A stretch of 21,748 bases of DNA from JBMOJK01 sp049315825 (GTDB taxonomy: Bacteria > Patescibacteriota > Gracilibacteria > BD1-5 > UBA2023). Location of the stretch: the NCBI GenBank assembly GCA_049315825.1, contig JBMOJK010000019.1, forward strand, positions 1-21,748. The letters are read 5' to 3'. The translations under genes were made by a program, and so were the position numbers. This document shows positions 1 through 7,801 of this stretch, in pieces. Position 1 is the stretch's first letter. Each line of letters begins with the position of its first letter. Under the pieces are notes generated by a model. The model searched no databases and was not told the origin of the DNA. It saw only the letters and a program-made list of their open reading frames with translations.

Positions 1-951
1 CCATACACACTTGGACTGTATACTGGATGATTTGGTGGTATTGTAAAATATTGACAAGTTGCAACCACTCTGATTAACACCGAATGAAATGGAGTAGTGG
101 ATGCTGGCGTAAGAATACAACGCTTACGATGAAAGGGTTTTGAAAAAAGCACTGGGATTGATAGCCTTATACCAAGATGGTACCTGGAAAATCCCTCAAC
201 CTTTAAGGCAACGAGTTTCTATGCTTCTAACACGGTAATGCCGGGTGGTACATGGGGAGGTCAAAACAGATACACCTTCGCACTTGATGGCGTACCAGTA
301 ACATATTGAAGCAATCTCAATCAAGAAAGCACCTTACTGTATGAGAGCTTTGAAAATATGAGCGTATCAACGCAGTTAAGCTCAGGAAATGTGGTGAATG
401 GCTTCAAACCGTATCCCGCATGCATAGGTAATATATCTCTCTACATAGCCTATGAATGGAATTCAAGTTACGGTGATCAGCTACAGACGGTAGACTGTAG
501 GATAGATAAATCGACTAGCTCATATGCTTCTCAATCTCTCTATCTCAAATGGATACGAGACAGCGCATGATGAGATGGGTTATACTCATATGTAATCATC
601 GATCCCTCAAAAAAATATCAATACTCTTTTGATGTAAAGTGACACCTTGCAAACACCGTTGACAACTGAAAGCTAAACGTCTCATTTTATTGCTACAAAT
701 TAAGCACTACGTGAGTACGTGCAAGTGTAGGGAGTTCATGAGGTGCTGTTAGCTGACTTATCACCATATCTCCGACAAATTTTACAACAACAAATGCCTA
801 CGTAAATAGCCCGGACCCTTACTGAAATAATTTTAGTATATACATCCCGCCAACAACAGACTCCACCGCTTGTATTTTCTACAGAACAAATAGTCCAAAA
901 AATGGGGACGAGCTCTGGTTTGATAATTATACGATAAAAGAAATCCTATAA
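1..951 (+). CDS. Surface/secreted-type protein, C-terminal part (5' end outside window)
   Basis: Frame 1 stays open from the window edge to TAA at 949-951 only if TGA is read as Gly. Thirteen in-frame TGA codons occur, at 28, 52, 85, 130, 307, 568, 571, 640, 667, 712, 739, 754 and 823. The visible 316 residues are rich in Ser, Thr, Asn, Tyr and Gly and contain a few Cys. The end reads like a beta-sandwich carbohydrate-binding or lectin-like domain: alternating beta-type strands, then the final strand with the motif DELWFDNYTIKE, as in CBM_4_9-like modules. No catalytic motif was seen. By analogy with the prepilin-LamG protein at 18281-20722 it is probably an exported adhesin, or a pilin with a binding domain; this is inference, since the N-terminus is missing. 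The stop codon lies in the left arm of the terminator that follows. Coding status is near certain; function is uncertain. Confidence 0.75.
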
Positions 952-977
952 CTCCTTCGTTATAGGATTTCTTTTTT
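936..977 (+). terminator. Intrinsic terminator containing the upstream stop codon
   Basis: Perfect 17-bp inverted repeat (936-952 with 959-975), six-base loop TCCTTC, and a right arm ending in a run of T (972-977). The TAA stop of the surface-protein gene (949-951) is inside the left arm. It separates that gene from the ATP synthase operon. Confidence 0.85.
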
Positions 978-995
978 AAATACGTGCTATCCAGT

Positions 996-1023
996 TTGAT
1001 TTCCCGCCTTCTTTCCATATAAT
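996..1023 (+). promoter_or_regulatory. Promoter of the atpB operon
   Basis: Minus-35-like TTGATT (996-1001), 16-nt spacer, minus-10 TATAAT (1018-1023), then TTCGCGCG. The start site should fall near 1030, leaving a leader of about 29 nt. The 24 bases 1012-1035 match the atpD promoter (8326-8349) at 22 positions, which supports a shared functional element. Bases 952-1058 otherwise hold only the preceding terminator and this promoter. Confidence 0.7.
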
Positions 1024-1058
1024 TCGCGCGTTTTCAGTAAACGACGAATTCTTCCTCC

Positions 1059-1877
1059 ATGCAAACAGCAACTTCCGAAAATCTCACAACCGAAGTACAC
1101 GCAGGGCCTCATATCCCTGGTCTTTCTGGTGAAGCAGTTGGTCTTCATATCGGTTCTATCGAGCTTACAACGACAGTGATTTCTACTTGGGTTTTGATGA
1201 TCTTCGTGATCACTCTTTCTCTCGTGATTGGATTTTTTGCAAACAAGAAAGATTCGATCATCCGAGCATTCGGGAAAAATATCGTTCGTCGTCTCGACTC
1301 ACACTTCACGAGCCTCATCGGAGATCGTGCAACGGCTCGTAAGTTCTTCCCTATTATCGGGGCGTTCTTCATATTCATCTTCATGGCGAATATTGCAGGA
1401 CTCGTATTCGACTGGATTGGTCTCATCTTCCCAAAGACACTCCACTATCTCCGACCGATTAACGCAGACCTCTCTACAACTCTCATCCTCGGAACAACGG
1501 TTGTATTCATTGCACAGGTCACATCAATCATCTACAAGGGATTCTTCACACACTTCGGACACTACCTCTTCAATTTCTCAGGTTCGTCCATCGTAGAGAA
1601 GATCATCAACGTTCCGATCGGATGGATTCACTTCATCGGAGAATTCACTCGAATCCTCTCACTCTCAGTCCGACTCTTCTGTAACATCTTCGCAGGTATC
1701 GCTCTCATCGGTATTATGTCCTACCTCGGGACACTCCTGCACGCAGGATTCGTGGGAGGACTCCTCGTTCTTCCGTTCTGGTTCTTTGAAATCTTCGTAG
1801 CATTCCTTCAGGCGTTCATCTTCATGACGCTCTCTGGAGTCTATCTCAAAGAAGCAGTGACGGTTGCTCATCATTAA
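1059..1877 (+). CDS. atpB: ATP synthase Fo subunit a
   Basis: 272-residue integral membrane protein forming the proton half-channels beside the c-ring. Hydrophobic segments lie at about 40-61, 97-119, 140-160, 190-222 and 230-265. The essential arginine of the fourth helix is seen in L-S-V-R-L-F-C-N-I-F-A-G (Arg about 205); the family normally has R-L-F-G-N, so Cys replaces a usual Gly. ATG at 1059 is the first start after the promoter; no Shine-Dalgarno sequence precedes it. First gene of the operon, followed after 69 nt by atpE. Contains no in-frame TGA; ends TAA. Confidence 0.95.
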   Translation: MQTATSENLTTEVHAGPHIPGLSGEAVGLHIGSIELTTTVISTWVLMIFVITLSLVIGFFANKKDSIIRAFGKNIVRRLDSHFTSLIGDRATARKFFPIIGAFFIFIFMANIAGLVFDWIGLIFPKTLHYLRPINADLSTTLILGTTVVFIAQVTSIIYKGFFTHFGHYLFNFSGSSIVEKIINVPIGWIHFIGEFTRILSLSVRLFCNIFAGIALIGIMSYLGTLLHAGFVGGLLVLPFWFFEIFVAFLQAFIFMTLSGVYLKEAVTVAHH

Positions 1878-1946
1878 AGTTTGGACTATCCTTCGTACGC
1901 GAGGGAGTCTCCTGATTTTAACAGGCTTACTTTTAATTTTACACGT

Positions 1947-2156
1947 ATGGAATTTGCTGCTCTCGCTAAGGGTATCGCTCTTATTGGTCTTATTGGTCCA
2001 GGTCTTGGTATTGGTCTCATCGGTATGGGTGCAATGCAGGCTATTGGTCGAAATCCAGCTGCTGCTAAGGAAGTTTTCACTCCTATGCTTCTTGCTCTCG
2101 CCTTCGCCGAACTCCTCGGACTTCTCGCCTTCCTCTCTCTCTTCCTTATTAAGTAG
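1947..2156 (+). CDS. atpE: ATP synthase Fo subunit c (proton type)
   Basis: 69-residue double-helix hairpin that forms the rotor ring. Helix 1 carries G-P-G-L-G-I-G, the polar loop is G-R-N-P (about 34-37), and the ion-binding glutamate is in A-F-A-E-L-L-G (Glu55). The position of the Na+-ligand Gln in sodium-type c subunits is Ile, and the residue after the Glu is Leu rather than Ser, so proton coupling is inferred. ATG at 1947 gives the normal family length; an upstream TTG at 1881 would add a non-hydrophobic 22-residue extension untypical of the family. The 69-nt gap after atpB has a weak CCTG/CAGG hairpin followed by T-rich sequence, possibly an RNA processing or partial termination site. 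Ends TAG. Confidence 0.95.
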   Translation: MEFAALAKGIALIGLIGPGLGIGLIGMGAMQAIGRNPAAAKEVFTPMLLALAFAELLGLLAFLSLFLIK

Positions 2157-2158
2157 TC

Positions 2159-2629
2159 ATGTCTGAGCTCATCAATTTCGACGCTCTCATTATTCAGACG
2201 ATCAACCTTGCGGTTATTGTTTACGTATTGTACCGCTTCATTTTTAAGCCATATCTCATCGTTCTTGATGCCGAAGAAAAACAGGCTCTCGAGATCGAAG
2301 AACTTCACAAGAATGCGAAGTCTTTCAAGGATCAGGCAAACAAAGAAGCTGCTGCTATCGTAGACGAAGCAAAGGAAGATGCGAAGACAATCCGAACAGA
2401 AGCTCGCGCTCTTGCACAAGGAGAAGCGGCTTCCGTTCTCGCTCTTGCATCTCAGGAAGCTGACGCAACTCGTGCAAAAGGCATGGCCGACATTGCACAA
2501 GAAAAGGCAGCTCTCGAGACTGAGCTCAAGTCAAAGGTTCTCACGATTGCGATTTCTCTCAACCAAAAGTTGTTCGGGAAGTCTGCAAAGAACGAGGAAC
2601 TTCTCTCAAATCTTTCAAAGGATCTCTAG
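2159..2629 (+). CDS. atpF: ATP synthase Fo subunit b
   Basis: 156-residue peripheral stalk subunit. One N-terminal membrane helix (about 9-29) is followed by a long charged coiled coil rich in Ala, Glu and Lys (about 35-145). The length is normal for the family. It starts two bases after the atpE stop, without a Shine-Dalgarno sequence, so translation coupling is likely. It holds the F1 head against the stator through the delta subunit, whose gene follows after three bases. Ends TAG. Confidence 0.93.
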   Translation: MSELINFDALIIQTINLAVIVYVLYRFIFKPYLIVLDAEEKQALEIEELHKNAKSFKDQANKEAAAIVDEAKEDAKTIRTEARALAQGEAASVLALASQEADATRAKGMADIAQEKAALETELKSKVLTIAISLNQKLFGKSAKNEELLSNLSKDL

Positions 2630-2632
2630 TAT

Positions 2633-2947
2633 ATGAGTACGAATCTCTCAAATCTTTCAAAAAACGAACTCGAAACTCTCTCAAAAGAGCTTCGGGCTTT
2701 TCGTTCTGCGCAGAAGAAAATTGGTAAACGTGCCAAGGATCTTTTCGTAAATCAGTCCAACAAGGTTCACGTAGAACTCGCTACAGGTGCTGAAGAAAGT
2801 TCGGTTACTGCCGTTCTCAAACAGCTCGGTCTCGACGACCGCGAGATTTCTTTCACACACAATGCCCGTCTCTCTGGCGGAGCTCGTATTTTCGTAGGAG
2901 GTGATCTCTATGATCTCTCTTTCGAATCTGCAACCGCAAAAATCTAA
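2633..2947 (+). CDS. atpH: ATP synthase F1 subunit delta, short form
   Basis: 104 residues against about 175-180 in typical bacteria. Position in the operon and the C-terminal motif (L-S-G-G-A-R-I-F-V-G-G-D-L-Y-D-L-S-F-E, about 79-97) match the end of delta, where the family has a GG-x-x-x-x-x-G-D-x-x-x-D-x-S pattern. The N-terminal six-helix bundle that binds the alpha subunit is missing; only a charged helix of about 40 residues precedes the C-terminal domain. There is no upstream in-frame space for the missing part, because atpF ends three bases earlier. It is either a reduced delta or a distinct stalk adaptor using only the C-terminal fold. Ends TAA. Confidence 0.8.
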   Translation: MSTNLSNLSKNELETLSKELRAFRSAQKKIGKRAKDLFVNQSNKVHVELATGAEESSVTAVLKQLGLDDREISFTHNARLSGGARIFVGGDLYDLSFESATAKI

Positions 2948-2956
2948 TTCACCACT

Positions 2957-4453
2957 ATGTCACACTCGCTTCTAGATTCTCTCATTAAAGACGTCGAAAA
3001 TCGCATCGATTCGGCAGATATTACCCCTGAGCGCAAAAACTCTGGAGTTGTTGTCTATCTCGGAGACGGTATCGCTCGCGCGGTAGGTCTTCGTGAAGTT
3101 GCCTATAACGAAGTTGTTAACTTCGAGTCTGGAGGAGTCGGAGTTGCCCTCAATCTCGAAGAACACTCAGTAGGTATCGTTGTTCTCTCTGGCTTTGGTT
3201 CAATCAAGGAAGGAGACACGGTTACTGCCAGCGGAAAGATCCTCGAAGTTCCAGTTGGAGACAATATGCTCGGGCGTATTGTTGATGCACTCGGAAATCC
3301 ACTCGATGGACTCGGGCCTATCAAGGCTGCTGACCACTACCCTACTGAGCGTGTCGCTTCAGGAGTTATGAGCCGAAAGAGTGTCCACGAGCCTATGGCG
3401 ACTGGTATCAAGGCGATCGACTCACTCGTACCTATCGGACGAGGACAGCGAGAACTCATCATTGGTGACCGACAGACTGGTAAGACCCAGGTTGCAATCG
3501 ATACGATCCTCAACCAGAAGGGTCTTGGGATGAAGTGTGTGTACGTAGCTATCGGACAGAAGGATTCGAAGGTTATCGCGATTGCTGAAGAGCTCAAGCG
3601 CGCTGGTGCTATGGAGTACACGACGATCGTAGTTGCTGGTGCATCTGCTCCTGCTTCTATGCAGTGGCTCGCTCCATATACTGGATGTGCGATTGCTGAG
3701 TATTTCATGCTCAAGGGTGAACATGCACTCATCATCTACGATGATCTCTCAAAGCATGCCAATGCTTACCGAGAAATGTCTCTCCTCCTCCGCCGACCAC
3801 CAGGACGTGAAGCGTACCCTGGAGACGTATTCTACCTCCACTCTCGTCTTCTCGAGCGAGCTGCGAAGCTGGGCGACGAACTCGGAGCCGGATCACTCAC
3901 AGCCCTTCCGATCATCGAAACACAGGGTGGTGACATCTCTGCGTACGTTCCAACCAACGTTATCTCGATCACTGACGGACAAATCTTCCTCGAATCTGGA
4001 CTCTTCAATGCTGGTATTAAGCCTGCCATCAATGTCGGAAATTCAGTTTCACGTGTCGGAGGATCTGCTCAGACAAAGGCTATGAAGCGCGTAGCTGGTA
4101 CTCTCAAGCTCGACCTTGCACAGTTCCGAGAACTCGAAGCATTCTCTCAGTTTGCCTCAGACCTCGATACAGACACTCGTAAGCAACTCGAGCGCGGAAA
4201 GCGCATGGTAGAAATCCTCAAGCAGGACATCTACTCTCCAGTTTCATTCGACAAGCAGGTTGCACTCATTTTTGCCGCTGCAAACGGATACCTCGATAAG
4301 CTCGATGTTTCGGAAATCAAGGCATTCGAAAAGGATCTCTACCTTGCACTCGACAAAGAAGAAGCTACACTTACTCTCATCCGAACTTCTAAGGATCTCA
4401 CCGACGAGTCAAAGGATGGTCTTAAGAAGATTCTCGAGAAGCTGGTGAAATAA
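2957..4453 (+). CDS. atpA: ATP synthase F1 subunit alpha
   Basis: 498 residues, normal length. Walker A is G-D-R-Q-T-G-K-T (about 170-177). Other family signatures include P-I-G-R-G-Q-R-E-L-I-I-G, L-L-R-R-P-P-G-R-E-A-Y-P-G-D-V-F-Y and the S-V-S-R-V-G-G arginine-finger region. It forms the non-catalytic part of the alpha3beta3 head in the cytoplasm. It starts nine bases after atpH and is followed after 11 bases by a gene that is not a known ATP synthase subunit. Contains no in-frame TGA. Confidence 0.97.
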   Translation: MSHSLLDSLIKDVENRIDSADITPERKNSGVVVYLGDGIARAVGLREVAYNEVVNFESGGVGVALNLEEHSVGIVVLSGFGSIKEGDTVTASGKILEVPVGDNMLGRIVDALGNPLDGLGPIKAADHYPTERVASGVMSRKSVHEPMATGIKAIDSLVPIGRGQRELIIGDRQTGKTQVAIDTILNQKGLGMKCVYVAIGQKDSKVIAIAEELKRAGAMEYTTIVVAGASAPASMQWLAPYTGCAIAEYFMLKGEHALIIYDDLSKHANAYREMSLLLRRPPGREAYPGDVFYLHSRLLERAAKLGDELGAGSLTALPIIETQGGDISAYVPTNVISITDGQIFLESGLFNAGIKPAINVGNSVSRVGGSAQTKAMKRVAGTLKLDLAQFRELEAFSQFASDLDTDTRKQLERGKRMVEILKQDIYSPVSFDKQVALIFAAANGYLDKLDVSEIKAFEKDLYLALDKEEATLTLIRTSKDLTDESKDGLKKILEKLVK

Positions 4454-4464
4454 CCACTTTTCAT

Positions 4465-5316
4465 ATGAACAAGCCCGCGATCCTTGGAGACATATCAACT
4501 CATAAAGAAAACGGAGCCACGATCACTATTCAGCGTTTTGGGCCTGGCGAGTTTGAGAGATACTCAGAGGCTCAAGATGCTATCAGAAGCTCTGTCGCAG
4601 CAAAACTTACATGAGAGAATGGGAATACTGTACTTGCTGGACGGGAAGTAATCAGTCGTGGTATCAAGGAACCCACTGAAAGCGATTACGGAATGATGGT
4701 ACTTCAATATTTCATGGATCCTAATTTCTGGAAAGCAAGTGCATTTATTGCAGGACTAGAAGAACTAAAGAACAGCGATTCAGAAAAATGGATCACTCTC
4801 CTGTCTGAAGCCTTTGTAAGTGAACTGCACGATCCTGATATTGATATCAAGACAGCTTATGAAAATACTCCTCAGGAAAAGAAATCACAGTTCAGTGCTT
4901 TAATTGAAAAAACTTTTTTCGAAGCAGAAATAGTTGTTCGTAGAAAAATCCGACATCTTTTTACTGGGGCTTTTACTACCACAGAAGACTGAATCGTAAA
5001 TCCTACGCAGCGACTCAGTCTCAAGAACAAACAGGACATACGGCGCATAGAAAATGAATGGAATGACTTCTGTATTGAGTCACCCAACTATACGCTGGAT
5101 GAAATTATTAGAATGCACAATTCTACAGAAATGAGCGATAACCCAGTTATCAAGCAGCATAGACGATTTCTTCTAGAAAAGAAAAGCATTATTGCACAAG
5201 CAAAAGCCCTTGAGGAGTCGATGACACCACAGAAAAATCAGAAAGCCAAACTTCAAGTTGGACTCAAAGGAATACTCAGACGAGTGCTCGAAAAACTACT
5301 TTCAAAAATTAAGTAA
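4465..5316 (+). CDS. Unknown protein inserted between atpA and atpG
   Basis: 283 residues when TGA is read as Gly; TGA occurs at 4612-4614 (codon 50) and 4990-4992 (codon 176). I do not recognise the family. It is soluble, charged and predicted mainly alpha-helical, with no membrane segment or signal peptide and a strongly basic C-terminus rich in Lys (about 255-283). It starts 11 bases after atpA, and its TAA is directly followed by the atpG ATG, so it is co-transcribed and probably translationally coupled. Its codon use differs from the flanking atp genes (TGA used, less CTC and GGA), suggesting a later insertion. A role in assembly or regulation of F1 is possible from location only; a passenger gene is equally possible. 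Confidence 0.85.
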
Positions 5317-6195
5317 ATGGCAACAGGTAAAGAAATCAAAGCGCGTATCAAGTCAGTAAAGAACACTGGGAAAATCACCAAAGCCATGGAGCTCATCTCT
5401 ACGGTAAAGATGAAAAAGGCTCAGGATCTTGCGGTGCACGCACGTCCACTCTCTCTTGAAGCGGCGCGTATTTTTGCACACCTCGATCTTGCAGCTTCAA
5501 ATCCTACTTCTTTTGGAAAGGAACTTGTTCTCATTGTTTCCTCTAACAAGGGTCTCTGTGGAGGATACAATGTGAACGTATTCAAGGAAGTAACTCGCCT
5601 CACGCGCGAGAATCCAAACACCAAGTTTGAATTCGTAACTGCCGGAAAGCGATCTCGTGACTTCGTTGCTCGCACTGGAAATACACTCCTTTCTGATTTC
5701 TCTGAAGTCGTGAAGGATACTATCCATCCAGCGGATTCGAAGGTGGTAAGTCGATTCCTTCAGAATGCCTTCAAGAATGGATCATACGATCGAGTTCGTG
5801 TCATCTACTCATACTACATCTCTGCGATCAACCAGCGAGCAGTCACGAAGACCCTCTTCCCTCTTTCGAAGACGGAAATCACAGAATTCTTCGATTCACT
5901 CGGAATCCCGACTCAGACTAAGTCGACAACCGCTGAATATGAATTCGAGCCATCAAAGGCTGTGATTATGCAGGAAGTTCTCCCACTCATCTACGATCTC
6001 ATCGTTCATGAAGCACTCCTCGAAGGAAAAGCAAGCGAGCACGCATCTCGCATGATCGCCATGAAAAATGCTAAAGACTCTGCCAATAAAAAAGTGAAGG
6101 TTCTCACTCTCACCTACAACAAGGCTCGTCAAGCAGCCATCACGAAGGAAGTCTCTGAAATCGTGAGCGGAGTGGAGAGTATGAAGGATGCGTAG
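5317..6195 (+). CDS. atpG: ATP synthase F1 subunit gamma
   Basis: 292 residues, the rotor shaft. The two family termini are clear: N-terminal R-I-K-S-V-K-N-T-G-K-I-T-K-A-M-E-L-I-S and the C-terminal helix with A-S-R-M-I-A-M-K-N-A-K-D-S-A-N and N-K-A-R-Q-A-A-I-T-K-E. ATG immediately follows the TAA of the inserted gene. It is last in this unit; beta and epsilon are encoded about 2.2 kb downstream. Ends TAG before a palindromic terminator. Confidence 0.96.
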   Translation: MATGKEIKARIKSVKNTGKITKAMELISTVKMKKAQDLAVHARPLSLEAARIFAHLDLAASNPTSFGKELVLIVSSNKGLCGGYNVNVFKEVTRLTRENPNTKFEFVTAGKRSRDFVARTGNTLLSDFSEVVKDTIHPADSKVVSRFLQNAFKNGSYDRVRVIYSYYISAINQRAVTKTLFPLSKTEITEFFDSLGIPTQTKSTTAEYEFEPSKAVIMQEVLPLIYDLIVHEALLEGKASEHASRMIAMKNAKDSANKKVKVLTLTYNKARQAAITKEVSEIVSGVESMKDA

Positions 6196-6207
6196 TATTT
6201 ATTCCAC

Positions 6208-6251
6208 AAATCAAAAACCTCAAAACACATGTGTTTTGAGGTTTTTGATTT
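6208..6251 (+). terminator. 44-base perfect palindrome ending the first atp operon
   Basis: 6208-6251 is fully self-complementary with centre ACATGT, so up to 20 bp of stem can form. The right arm is T-rich (GGTTTTTGATTT). It follows the atpG stop by 12 bases and immediately precedes the rnhA promoter. Confidence 0.75.
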
Positions 6252-6277
6252 GCAGGATTTCAGGCCATCTATACACT
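6250..6277 (+). promoter_or_regulatory. Probable rnhA promoter giving a near-leaderless mRNA
   Basis: TTGCAG (6250-6255), 16-nt spacer, TACACT (6272-6277). The expected start is about 6284, next to the ATG at 6285. The minus-35 overlaps the last bases of the preceding terminator. Confidence 0.45.
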
Positions 6278-6284
6278 CCCCTGC

Positions 6285-6698
6285 ATGAAATTGATAGTCT
6301 ACTCCGACTGAGGCGCACGCGGAAATCCAGGACCTGCAGGACTGGGGGTGTTTATCTGTACTCCAGATCATTGCGCGGTAGAGCGTCGCTACAAATACCT
6401 CGGCGAAACGACCAATAATGTCGCAGAGTATTCTGGCGCTCATCTTGGTATCGAACGAGCTATCGCACTCGGAGCCACTGAGATCGAGCTTCGTGCCGAC
6501 TCCAAACTCGTCATCGAACAACTCAAAGGCAACTACAAAGTCAAAAATCCCGGCCTCAAAGAAATCCACGGAAACATCCAAATCCTCCTCTCAAACTTCA
6601 CCGGAAGCATCGAGTTCGTCCATGTTCCCCGCGAGAAGAACAAAGAGGCAGATCGGCTCAGTAATGTCGCCATGGATGAAGGAATGATGCGAAATTAG
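6285..6698 (+). CDS. rnhA: Ribonuclease HI family protein
   Basis: 137 residues. It hydrolyses the RNA strand of RNA-DNA hybrids. The catalytic acidic residues are visible: Asp8 in S-D-G-G-A-R-G-N-P-G-P, Glu48 in N-N-V-A-E-Y, Asp72 in R-A-D-S-K-L-V and Asp123 in K-N-K-E-A-D-R-L. It lacks the basic protrusion of the E. coli enzyme and resembles the compact type 1 RNases H of archaea and Gram-positives. The first Gly of the D-G-G motif is TGA (6309-6311), so a standard-code reading would lose the first eight residues and a catalytic Asp. It is monocistronic between two terminators and convergent with the next gene. Ends TAG. Confidence 0.92.
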
Positions 6699-6715
6699 TA
6701 TTCTCAAAAACCAAA

Positions 6716-6741
6716 AAAAAGCGTCCAGAAGGACGCTTTTT
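6716..6741. terminator. Bidirectional intrinsic terminator
   Basis: AAAAAGCGTCC, loop AGAA, GGACGCTTTTT: an 11-bp stem with an A-run on one side and a T-run on the other. It serves rnhA on the plus strand and the convergent gene on the minus strand. Confidence 0.85.
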
Positions 6742-6756
6742 AGGTGGTTATTTCGA

Positions 6757-7632
6757 TTAAGCCAGAAGACTTATAGCCCGAGAGAAGAAATCTCTGATCT
6801 TATCGGAGAATGATATTGGTATGACAATATCCAGTGCTAAACCTTTGCTCTGGAGATTTTTGATTTTTGCACGGGCAAGTTGACGAATGATCGCTTTCTC
6901 ATGATCCATACATTTTTTGAGAATATGTGGATCATTCAACAAATCAATACTCAGAAGAACAAAGAGCATATCGCTGCGAATATATCTAAACATATTCTTC
7001 ATGCTGCTCACCCATTCTACTGCAAGCTCTTTATACTGAAGCCTCTGGGTGTATTGCATTTCCCTAATATTACCCTGTAGAGCATACGCCACGTGCGACT
7101 GACAATACAACATCAGTTTCATGCGGATTTCACGAGGACACTCTGCATGCTGAAACAATAAAGTGTTTACGAAATCCTCGTGATCCTTGCGATATTCCAC
7201 AAAGAGTCTTTCAAAGGTTTCTGGGAGAGGAGATTTGTATGAAAGCAAAGACTCGAATACGAATTTTGGATAATTATCCACAAGGATATCACCAATCTTC
7301 GGATTTCTGAATGCTTGATATGCTGCGATATGCTGAATATTTTCGATCGAAAGCTTCGCAAGTTCGTTATCCCCTTGTAGCAACTCAATCAAGAATGCCA
7401 CTGAAGTATTCGGGTTTGCTACAACAAAGTCAATCACCTCAGTTCTGAATGCAAATTTTCTTGCCGTCGCCTCAAGAAAATTTTTATCGTAATCTGTGCA
7501 ATCCTGCATGAACTGATTTCGTCTCCTATCACTTCCCAAGGCTTTGTACTTCTCAGCAAGAGTGAGAAAATGAAACTCCTCAGGTGTAATAGGAATCCTT
7601 CTTTCTTGAACTTCATGTAAAATTGACTCCAT
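6757..7632 (-). CDS. Alpha-helical repeat protein of unknown function
   Basis: 291 residues, no in-frame TGA, no signal peptide or clear membrane helix. The sequence is made of short amphipathic helices. Segments such as V-V-A-N-P-N-T-S-V-A-F-L-I-E-L-L and F-Q-H-A-E-C-P-R-E-I-R-M-K-L resemble the leucine-rich-variant or HEAT type of alpha solenoid (helix pairs starting with N-P or C-P). This assignment is tentative. ATG at 7632 is preceded by a purine-rich AAGGAAGG element, the only convincing Shine-Dalgarno-like site in the window. Its upstream region (7633-7740) carries a TTTCGTA/TACGAAA inverted repeat (7677-7683 with 7695-7701) and a weak promoter-like TTGACT. Shares the terminator at 6716-6741. 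Confidence 0.75.
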   Translation of the reverse strand: MESILHEVQERRIPITPEEFHFLTLAEKYKALGSDRRRNQFMQDCTDYDKNFLEATARKFAFRTEVIDFVVANPNTSVAFLIELLQGDNELAKLSIENIQHIAAYQAFRNPKIGDILVDNYPKFVFESLLSYKSPLPETFERLFVEYRKDHEDFVNTLLFQHAECPREIRMKLMLYCQSHVAYALQGNIREMQYTQRLQYKELAVEWVSSMKNMFRYIRSDMLFVLLSIDLLNDPHILKKCMDHEKAIIRQLARAKIKNLQSKGLALDIVIPISFSDKIRDFFSRAISLLA

Positions 7633-7753
7633 GATTTTCCTTCCTTTCTTCCAGATTTCTCAAATTTGTTTTTGAATTTCGTAACCCCTACAGCTACGAA
7701 ACTTTCTACAGATTACATAAATACACAAAAAGTCAACGGAGCTCGCTCGTACA

Positions 7754-7790
7754 AAAATCCCACCCTAGCAACGAACTACGGTGGGATTTT
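7754..7790 (-). terminator. Intrinsic terminator of the small membrane protein gene
   Basis: AAAATCCCACC (7754-7764) pairs with GGTGGGATTTT (7780-7790) around a 15-nt loop. Read on the minus strand the stem is followed by five T (7753-7757 complement). It sits 11 bases past the stop at 7802. Confidence 0.8.
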
Positions 7791-7801
7791 CAAAATGAGA
7801 T

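Noticed and set aside
1886..2500. 204-residue minus-strand open frame across atpE and atpF
   Set aside because: It is antisense to two well-supported subunit genes and ends in Arg-rich shadow sequence.
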